Assembly: GCA_964036275.1 (NCBI GenBank)
Contig: OZ038435.1
Span: forward strand, 31,477,521-31,541,520
Source of the DNA: Litoditis marina
Taxonomy: Eukaryota > Nematoda > Chromadorea > Rhabditida > Rhabditidae
Length of the DNA stretch: 64,000 bases
Reading direction: 5' to 3'
The first letter of the stretch is position 1, and each line of letters opens with the position of its first letter. A model generated the notes under the pieces. The model made no database searches. It saw only the letters and a program-made list of their open reading frames with translations, and was not told the origin of the DNA. Positions 48,131-64,000 of the stretch are shown here, one piece after another. The translations under genes and the position numbers were made by a program.

Positions 48131-48286
48131 ATGAGCCAGAACTTTCGGCATCTATTCGGTAAAGCTTCAAATTTCAAGAAGATTGATGTTATGGTGAAGC
48201 AACAATTGTTTTCTCAACGAAAACAATCAGGAATGGCGAATAACAACATACCAAGAAGCAATATATCAAAGGCAAGAGCATTTTAA
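48131..48286 (+). CDS. small ORF of unknown status, 51 aa
   Basis: Starts MSQNFRHLFGKASNFKKID and runs to a TAA after KARAF. It is basic and Asn/Gln-rich, with no signal peptide or known motif. Codon composition is not strongly unlike noise. It could be an exon of an unrecognised gene or chance. Confidence 0.2.
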   Translation: MSQNFRHLFGKASNFKKIDVMVKQQLFSQRKQSGMANNNIPRSNISKARAF

Positions 48287-50179
48287 TTGATCACGAGTCA
48301 GATAATTTCTCAGTACCTCAGTCTCATCCAGTGGCAATTCTATAATTTTACTTCCCATCAAAAATATGTGCCAGCCAAAAAAGTTAAAGTAACTGTTTTT
48401 CATACAAAATAAGTAATTGCTTATAAAAACATAAAAATCAGCGAGCTTTCCCTCAAAAACCGCCACGTTGCCCGGATTCGTTCAAAAAAGGACTTGTAAT
48501 CCAAATTTTAATAAGTACTGAAGAATTATGCCAACATCCCCGGTGTATGTAAGTGTTTTCACATAATAATGACTAAGAATATAAGAGAAGAACAGAATAG
48601 CATTGAATCCGTACAGGTCTCGGTGACAAGACAAACAAATCCCCCTTCGCCCTCAGTTGAGTGGACGCTAACCCAACACCTTTTCTACGTCATTCGTCAT
48701 CCAATATTCTCAAATGATGCCAGAAACCATATACGTACACAACACATACACAAGAATGCGAGCTGATTCTAAGAGGTGATACGTTTCTCCAATTATAAAA
48801 TACATTTTATTCTCTTCTAATTCATCATCATAAATAGGCATAATTATCTTTTTTCTCGAAGGATTTTTTTACCCACAATAATGGCGTCTGGAGCTGGAAT
48901 GGAAATAGTCTTCAATTTGGCGGTTTCTCAACTAAATTATAACTGTGGAAGTAACTAAAATTTGGGAAAATGACTTGCCTACCAGTACTTCTTCATAAAA
49001 AAATTTAATTTATGAAAAACCATTAAAACAGGAAACATATCCACAAAACTCATATTGTTTGGCTAAAAGGGCATAATTTGATCTGAATGGGGTTCACGGA
49101 GAAAAAGAGGATGAAGGGTAAATAGTGCGCCCGCCGACTGGCGACAAAACTCCAAAAATACTCCCACGGTCAGAGGGCGTGGGAAAATCACAGAGAAAAT
49201 AAAGAGTGTGAAAGATGTTGAATAAAATGAGGCTCATCGGTATCATTCTAAAAATGTATTCCATAATCTAACTATCTAACCGCTTTTAGTAGCCTTTTTC
49301 ACGGTACCTTAACCTAAGTAGGTATCAGCTACGTTGGTACATGAAATGAAAAACCGGTTACTCAGCTAACGCAAAATAAGGTTTTTATCGTCAGTTTGAA
49401 CGGTAATCAAGTTTCGGATTCAGGTTACTTCGCGATTAGCTAATAGGTTAACAAAATGAGTTAGATAGCCAAAAAACCGGTTAGATAGAGAATTCGCATC
49501 GGTCACATTCTAACCAAACGAGAGCGTAGCAAATAAGCCAATAGCAGATCAAGTATTTGATCACTACAGTACGATTACGATTCCGGCATATTTGTATTAC
49601 TTGGACATGTCAATCTCTCTGTGTCAATCAAAAGTAGTGTAAGTACGTCCCGCTACAAACATGCGATATGAAGATAAATCTTAGTTTCTTTTTCTTTTTT
49701 TATATGGAAACAATTTTTATAACAAACAAGACACGTCCAACATCATAGTGCCAACGATTTGCTTACTTTATCAACTGTCTCATTACACGTTGCTGGTTAC
49801 GAAAAAAACGTTGCAAGTTAGCTCAAATTCAGCTAATTATAAAAAAGATGCCCCCAATTATTCTTTGATCTTTGTACTTTTGAGAAAAGGTCAGTTATTT
49901 GGCAACATTAATAGTGCATCAAACATCTACCGTATTTTCCAGAAAAGATAAGCCTAAACGGTGTATAAACATTTAATGAACACCTCACTGATAACAATAG
50001 CAAAAGGAAGTAAGTACATTGGCAACATAATTAATCGGCACGAGAACAAGAAAGAATATTCGATTATACACGTTCGAATATAATTTGCCCCTGCACAATT
50101 TTCTAATATTTATCAACTCTCTCAAAGAAGCTGGTTAAATAAATAATTCACCTTAGACCTTAAAGGCAAGATAAGCATA

Positions 50180-50347
50180 CACCAGTAAGGTCCGACTAAG
50201 CGACAGAAAGTAATCCGTTTTCAGATTCAGATGTAAACACGTGAAAATTTAGGATATTTCCAAAAAAGTAGACCGATTTTCATCTTTTCGGCTGAAAATT
50301 AGTCTGTTTTTCGAACTTTTCAGACTATTCGGACGACCTTGCTGGTG
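50180..50347. mobile_element. foldback element with CACCAGYAAGGTC ends
   Basis: The left end ACACCAGTAAGGTCCGAC and the right end GGACGACCTTGCTGGTGT are inverted repeats. The interior includes GTAAACACGTGAAAATTTAGG and two copies of a TTTTCGGCTGAAAA-like hairpin. No coding capacity. Confidence 0.6.
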
Positions 50348-51943
50348 TATGTATGACGATAAGATTTATAGAGAAAGAAGTTTCTGACGACTAGCAATAT
50401 ATACTACGAAATTAGCATTCCTTAGCTATGTGTATGTTAAGCGGTACGGTGCCTTTAAGGGCTATGCGTAACTCCGTGACGGCCGTACAGGTCAAGCGCG
50501 CAACGATAGCGAAAGTGGTAAATAGGGACAACCCGTGGAGGACAACTCTTCATTATTTAGATTACCCTTACGGCCCTAACGCAACCGATAGTTAGCCCTG
50601 ACTAACCTACATTGACGAAGATTCATAAAAAGTTCAGTATTCAGCTCAAAACATTTGTTTGTTAGAAGGCGGTTTACTGATTCAGATGATTTATTATAAA
50701 AAGGTTATTCTGAGCATACCAAATGATAGCAGGAGGTTCGATAAAAGAAAAGACGTGGAAACAAACACATAAGTAGTTGTGATAAAGTACTAAACTCTTA
50801 AAATAGTTCAGTATACCTACAGCAAACATCTCGAGCTCACTCAGCGAAACTAATCTTATAATATAATGCCGCCGCAACTAACTTCAACACTTAGAAAACC
50901 CATTTTAATCATACGTGGCACAACTTAAATGCCAGCTGAAAGAATGACGAAAGAGTATAAGGTTTCCAGTTTCCATTAATTTTCAATTAGAACTACTTAT
51001 TATTACAAATCCTAGTAGATGTTTAAATATGAATATCCTCTCTCCTTTCATTATCAAAAACAGGAATTTCGAAAAACACATACTACACTGGCAGAATGAG
51101 AATGAACAAAACACAAAACTATCTGGAAAACTTTCAAAAACATAGGTTTTAGAGTTATCTTGATCTCAACCCCATATGAGCGAAAATGCGACTTGAGCGA
51201 CTTGAGGAAAATATTTTGTAGCTCGAGAATAAAAACCCTGGGAACGAAATGACCTACAACATAAATCACGCATTCAAGAACATGCGCTAAGGAAACGGGA
51301 ATTGGCTCCTTTAAATTGCGTTAGACATATCAGGCCGGAACGTAATTTCTTTTTGTATAGTTCCCATCAATCTTACGGAGCCTCCTATAGTATGCTTTTG
51401 GAACTTCTAATATTTGTTTTTCTATAAGACTGTTTTCAATAAAAATAAATATTGCGAAAAGGGTACAGTTTCGTGGTATTCAAAATTCCAGAAGTTCCCC
51501 AAAAACATTTAGAGGTGAAACTTTAGACTAAAACTTTAGATATCTGACTGTAGAAGTCCACGTGGGTATGAAATGCTACAAACCTCAAAAATAGACTTCC
51601 TACCAGCCGGTTTACCTCAAATAACAACCTTAAATAGCCTGCCATTTACTTTTATCGCTTTCGATCAAAATTCGTTCACTATAAATATAAGAACGTAGTC
51701 TAAAAAGACGTGAAATCGGAAAACATTGATTTATGTCATTGTCAACCACGATGGGAAGAGAACATAGAAGATGCAAAAAAGGATAAAAACTCACGGCGCG
51801 CTATCCCTAGGGAAGAGAAACATGCTAAACCTGTCTTTACAATCACGAACTATCGAGATTGAGTTTTTTTTAAACAAATACTAGGTGTTGGAATAGTGGA
51901 TATCAATCTAAGTACAACTTTTGGTAACAAGAGAGAGATATAG

Positions 51944-52166
51944 AGACATACACCGCCAAGGGCCTCTTAATCCTTCCAAATTCTCGCGACCCCTCCGTGT
52001 TTTCTCGTGTCGCGACCCCCCAAAACGGCGATATTCAACTAATTTCCGTACGATTATAGCTGATTTTGTATAAAAATCGTTAGTTGACAGTTCGCGATCC
52101 CTACTTTTCACAAGAATTTGTTCGCGACTCCCCCCTTTATGGGAGGTCTTGGCGGTGTATGTAGAG
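51944..52166. mobile_element. terminal-inverted-repeat element, ACATACACCGCCAAG ends
   Basis: GAGACATACACCGCCAAGGGCC at the left and GGTCTTGGCGGTGTATGTAGAG at the right are inverted copies about 220 bp apart. The interior contains two TCGCGACYCC words (51998, 52123) in the same orientation, and no ORF of note. Confidence 0.65.
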
Positions 52167-52179
52167 AGAAAAAACAAGA

Positions 52180-52262
52180 CAAGACGAAATAGAGAGAGAG
52201 AAAGAGGGCCAACGGAAAGGGAGAGACAGCGAGAAGAGAGAGAGGGAGGAAGAAAGAGAGAT
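52180..52262. repeat. purine-rich (GA)n tract
   Basis: Runs of AGAGAGAGA and GAGGAAGA on the plus strand. A low-complexity tract that produces spurious ORFs on both strands. A separate (CT)n run lies at about 53522-53543 in a TAF7 intron. Confidence 0.85.
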
Positions 52263-53338
52263 TACTATACACTTTGTATTCAATGTGTAGATACTAAAGA
52301 GTCGTTTCCAACGACTGAGTGCCCGAATACAAACGTTTGTGTAATAACAATTCATCTCAGTGAACATCAACAAACCGACACATGTCAAAAGTGCAAACCA
52401 ACGATTGTAGAAATAAAAATACAGTAGCAATAAACTCGAGATGCAGGAAGATAACCATATTTCCTCATATTTACACAATATTACATGAACCTTGATCAAC
52501 AAATAGATAAGATCTATGAAACAAGTTCTCATCTACCATGCGTACAAGGCGAGCTCGCTAACGTTGTGCACTCTGCATACTACAATACTTAAATGTCCAG
52601 TTTCTCATATAAAAAGAAAAATAAGTTGTATAAACAGAGTGTACTCTCATTTCGGATTAGAGCAGGCTAGAGCGAAAGTAAAGGGGGCAGAATCGAAATG
52701 TCTCTCCATCTCTATTCCCGAAAATCTCTCGCAAATCCGGTTCGCACATCATGATTAGCAAAGCGCGACTCCACGTTTGATTGCAGTGCGTTTTTGGCTG
52801 TCGTCCCACGACTAGAATGTCGGGCAGTTAGTCATACCACAGTAGGGTCCGACTATTCATTAGAAAAGGAGCCCGTTTATTGATTGAAAGGCGTACGATT
52901 TCCCAATTGTGCACGGAAAAAATGTCTCAACTTTGCCGGTTTCCCTAGAAAAATGCCACGTTTTGGAACTTATACATATAGACTCCTATGCGCGTGTCCT
53001 TATGTGATATCTACGCGTTCTCTCACCACTTATCGAGCTCGCGAGGTTTGGATGGATCATGGATGTGATTACGGATACAGGATGAGTGGATAAAAGCGAA
53101 CATACACGTCAAAGTTAGCCGCACCATGTTGCTGATTTATCACAGAACCTAACCTTCGATGTTTACAATCACGGTCTCGTAAAATACAAATCATCAGAAA
53201 TCACACGCGTCTAACATGCAATACCATCCATGATAAAACCAAAATCGAAGACAACAACTCTCTAGGTCACGTAACAGTTTAGAATGACATCATACTCTGT
53301 TCTACTCAGTCGACAGATTAAAGGCCAAAAACCAGAGA

Positions 53339-56065
53339 TCAGTCTTCCTTCTCCTCTGCGTCTCCCACAGGCTCCGGCTCCTCTTCTTCATCCTCACTAC
53401 TGCTCACCTTATCACCGAACAGAACGGTATCTGTCACAACTTTCGGATCCTGAAACAATCTAATTGCTGACAGGGTTTAAAATTAGCTAACTGTCCATCA
53501 AATACAAATTTGTATTTTCAGCTCTCTCTCTCTCTCTCTCTCTTCTCTTTATATGGGTTTTTCGTTTTACTTTGAAGATGAAATATCATCAGTTTTAGTT
53601 TGAAGATGGAATATGCTCAATATGTTGAACTCATTCTGAAGACCAATTGAATCATCACACTTACGAATAAAAAAATAACGAGGCAAAGTGTCACCTTTTT
53701 CTTATCTTCTGTTGACACGATTTCCCATCGCACAGAATCCGCCTCCAAGTCTGCACGTAACAATCGTTTTAGCTCCTTTTCTACCTGAAGCAGGGGTACA
53801 ACTAAGTAAAAGGGCAAGCGAATGAACTAAAATACTACACACAAGCAGAAATGTGCACCAAAGTAAAACAACGGTATCAGAATGCATTCTTAATACCTGA
53901 GCCAGTCGGGCACTACGAACTACCTAAGGTAAAAAAATTGATAAAAATCCCAAACACTCCTTCAAAAGTAGATAACATTTCGAATTCGAAGCGAGAGTAA
54001 ACTCACTACAGACTACATACCAGTACGGGACTATACAAATAAACCGTTTCCGCTTACATTGTTTTTACTGTTAGATAGGATTGTTATTTACTAATAGGAT
54101 TCAAAATTGCTAGTTTTCGAATATAATCGAGCTTAGAGTTCGTCTTTTCTACCCAACGCATCTCAACTCATACCTCGGGCGCGTCCATGTACTTCTTCTT
54201 TTTTGTTTTTCTGAATCGTCGTCTGCGCACACTTTTCATGGGCGGAGTCAGACCGTGAGGGAACTGATATTGTTTTTGCTCCTGGAACGTATCCAAGTAT
54301 AACCCGAAAATATATAAACTGAATGATGAAACCAGTATCAGTGGTTTGCATTTGAACCTTTATTGCTCTACACACTACGCTAATGCACACGCTACAGTAT
54401 CATTAACGACTTCTCTACTCCCTTCATTGTTCGGGTTGCGTACTGATATCCGCAGCGGTACTATCTTATTTTACACTTCTGTGCAACATATTTGATGTTA
54501 CACTTTATAACCAACTAATGATCACAATCTACGGAAATAACTCGAGAACCTCGGACCTTGGAGATCTACAAACACTTGCCTCTCTCGCTGTGAATACTTT
54601 CAGGCGTTCACAAACGAATCTTATAGAAACTAACTCTTTTTCCCGTTTTGACGGTTCCATCTGCATTGAACTCCGTTGGTAAAGGTACGTCCGGGGTTAG
54701 ATCGTGGCTACAGACTACAATCTGACTCAAATCGGCAACTTTGTACGCATTCTTGCGGTCCACCGTTTTCATAACCTGCAACGAAACATTGATTATAATT
54801 CGATGACAGTGTTACGAATCCCTGTGAACTTCTTCCCGAACCAAAACCGAACCGATTTTTCCCGAACCAGGTTGTTCGCTTCAAAACCGGACCAAATTTA
54901 GACTGACAAAGGTGAAAGCGAACCAATTCAACAAATAAATGCCGAAGTTGGTCGACTACGTATAGTTTGTTAGGGTTTCGGTTTCCTGACGGATTGAGTA
55001 CCCAAGTGGTTCGAATTTGGTTCGGGAAGAGTCGGTTCGGGAAGAAATTTGCCACGAATACCTCGTTGATACAGGGTAGATCATAGATCTTGGCGCTCAT
55101 CAGGTGTTGCCCGAGTCGAACGGTGGCGTGACGCATATCCTGTGCCGTCAACTGGATACCCATGTCATCCAACGAGGAACGACCGTCGCGCACCATGTCA
55201 CTCACCTGAAACTCACGTTATTGTGAAACAGAAAAGTACAGTCTGTTTTCTGTTAAGTGTAGCAGCAATAAAAATTGATTTGTTTTTCATGGCTCCAGTC
55301 TCTCTTTGTAAAATATTCAATCAAACAAGGCATTTTCAGAGAACACCTCAGCACAGTTCAAATTTTACAACAGATCTCGAAACCGTGTGCCAGTAACGTC
55401 TCAGGTAGAACGAACTCGACTTCATATTGCAACAAGTCAAATGGCTATGTGTTTTGATACAAAACAGCCAATTTTGGCTAACTAGGAGAGTTTGCCAAAA
55501 CTATCGAAACAAGACAAAGAGGCGGAAAACCTTAATAATCCATATCTAAGTCAACTCAAACTCTCCAACCAACCCTATGCACACGAGAACATAACAGAAC
55601 TTTGTCGAGCACAAATACTATTAATTTTCCGATTTCCCCTAGTACCTTTGGTATAAAGAAAATATATAAATCAATCAACAACTCACTCTGTCAGCAACAT
55701 CGCTGGGAACTCGAAGAATCAGGTGATTTTCCCACTCCTGGATTTCTTCCGTCACTTCGGCTATCTAAAATGTTGAAATGAATTTTCCTAACACTTGGAA
55801 AATCTGATCTTCTAAACAATTTCCGCGAATAAAGAGTTTGTTTTCAACCACAACTACTCACTCGAATCTTTCTCAAAGCTGAGAATAAGCGGATCATTTC
55901 ATGAAAAATGTTTGTGCAAAGCAAGAAGTAAAAAAACTTGCTTAAAGAATGCACAACTGAGACTCAATTTAAAAATGGGTTCAAATTAACAAAAATAAAT
56001 ATCCGAAACTAACTCACCCTTTGAGGCACTCTCTTTCCAAGGATCCGTGAGGAGCCAGCCGACAT
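53339..56065 (-). CDS. TAF7: TFIID subunit 7 (TAF7), 7 exons, 239 aa, short C-terminus
   Basis: Component of the general transcription factor TFIID; TAF7 binds TAF1 and restrains its acetyltransferase activity. Exons on the minus strand: 56065-56018, 55764-55687, 55205-55062, 54775-54635, 54281-54174, 53784-53695, 53449-53339. Family landmarks in order: [47 protein letters not shown] read across one exon join; [18 protein letters not shown] with the basic [31 protein letters not shown]; and an acidic tail [21 protein letters not shown] before TGA. The human protein is about 349 aa and continues into a C-terminal coiled coil that is absent here. All exon phases join at codon borders. PRMT7 lies 764 bp upstream on the same strand. 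Confidence 0.93.
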
Positions 56066-56829
56066 TTGTAGTCTTCAATCTCAAATAAAGGTTGAAGTTA
56101 AGAGAAATTGAAGATAGGTATTAAATTGGTTATAGTGGGTTATAGTGTTGGGTATAACCTAGACCCGTATTCACTGGAGCACATTGGCGCCAGGGCGCGA
56201 ATACTAAAACGCTAGCCTCCGAGCAGTTTCAAAGTAAATAGCCAACAATATTGAGTAGAAATAACTTCAAAACGGAAAGAACCGCTTAAATAGTTGAACA
56301 ACGATTTGAATTGGTCATATGATCTTTTCAAACTCAACAATTGAAAACAAATAACAACGAATAACAAGATGGAATGAACTAAATTGTCAAAAGTTCAACA
56401 TTACTTGTACTTTTCCACTTTTCAATTTGATATTATATATAAAAAATGTGTAGTACCATCAACTCCTCAAAAGAAGAACATTTTAAACTTGAAAAAAACA
56501 AACAATCAGCGGCAAACTGTCAATTTTACGATTAGAACTATGCTAGTTGTATAGAGTACACAATTTTCAGTACAAAAAGCTCTATTCAAATTGGAAGGAT
56601 AGGTCCCCATCCTCTAGGCTATAACTAGTTTTCATTGATAATTCCGTCTTTCCGATGAGATTGAGTGGTAGAAGGAAAACACCTTGTTTTCCACTTGGAG
56701 TCCAGCTCGGTTCCGAATCTGAATAAACACAATTTCGCATTTCTTTCCACAGCGGGAGCATTACAATTTGAAGTATGTCCCTGATTCAGGAGACTCGTTT
56801 TCTGATTTAGTTGTCCCAGGCCCCAGTAC
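56066..56829. other. intergenic region between PRMT7 and TAF7
   Basis: 3' flank of PRMT7 and the presumed TAF7 promoter. It is AT-rich and no clear core motif is seen. The minus-strand frame at 56625-56843 overlaps the PRMT7 terminal exon in another register and is not supported. Confidence 0.45.

Positions 56830-64000
<7,171 letters not shown>

Larger units (their letters stand above)
47862..53338. other. gene-poor region between tRNA-Glu/TPST and TAF7
   Basis: About 5.5 kb with no recognisable multi-exon gene. It contains a 51-codon ORF (48131-48286), foldback elements at 50180-50347 and 51944-52166, a GA-rich purine tract at about 52180-52262, and AT-rich sequence. Distal promoter sequence for TPST and the 3' flank of TAF7 are expected here. 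Confidence 0.5.

Noticed and set aside
52137..52532. 131-codon ORF on the minus strand and a 92-codon ORF on the plus strand
   Set aside because: They run through the (GA)n tract, have no protein resemblance and overlap each other.
56761..56820. Alternative PRMT7 terminal exon starting after TTGAG
   Set aside because: It can be read in phase, but the acceptor lacks a pyrimidine tract and the peptide does not resemble the PRMT7 C-terminus, whereas the exon at 56830-56918 does.

Overview
This is eukaryotic nuclear DNA from an animal. Every recognisable gene is split by GT...AG introns of about 60-700 bp, acceptors are mostly TTTCAG/TTCCAG, there are eukaryotic tRNA-Glu genes, and the gene set (ciliary BBS7, Golgi tyrosylprotein sulfotransferase, TFIID subunit TAF7, PRMT7, ABCG half-transporters, an amidated neuropeptide precursor) is metazoan. 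Base composition is moderately AT-rich and small non-autonomous transposons are dense. The genes suggest a small-genome invertebrate with cilia and peptidergic neurons; I cannot name the phylum from sequence alone. Exon joins were assembled by hand from splice signals, reading phase and family alignment remembered in outline, not from a search.

Layout, left to right. 144-8092 (+): 3' part of an ABCG half-transporter whose first exons lie off the left edge. 10141-19403 (+): a complete tandem paralogue with the same intron positions (656 aa). 21988-24466 (+): a three-exon, 87-aa precursor with a signal peptide and three FYAW-containing peptides, two of them ending in the amidation/cleavage signal GKR. 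27021-29506 (+): a small coiled-coil gene with two possible first exons and a truncated LINE (27553-28223, -) between them. 30119-41756 (+): BBS7 in 21 exons (727 aa), with a tRNA-Glu in one intron and a possible antisense secreted-peptide ORF in its 3.2-kb intron. 42807-47489 (-): tyrosylprotein sulfotransferase in 10 exons (365 aa), convergent with BBS7. 47790-47861 (-): an identical second tRNA-Glu. 47862-53338: a gene-poor stretch. 53339-56065 (-): a short TAF7 (239 aa). 56830-63702 (-): PRMT7 in 18 exons (642 aa).

The genes do not form one pathway; they are housekeeping and sensory genes that happen to be neighbours. The strongest candidate for something undescribed is the FYAWA-amide precursor. 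TPST and amidated-peptide processing both act in the secretory route, but tyrosine sulfation of this peptide is only speculation.

The space between genes and within introns is shaped by at least seven small repeat families: a CTCATGAG-rich terminal-inverted-repeat element, a 466-bp TTAA-targeting element, the element it inserted into, a tRNA-derived SINE, and several foldbacks. There are also short local duplications next to exons, including two exon relics (in the second ABCG gene and in PRMT7), and a recurrent 13-bp word, GATCAAACTACAA.
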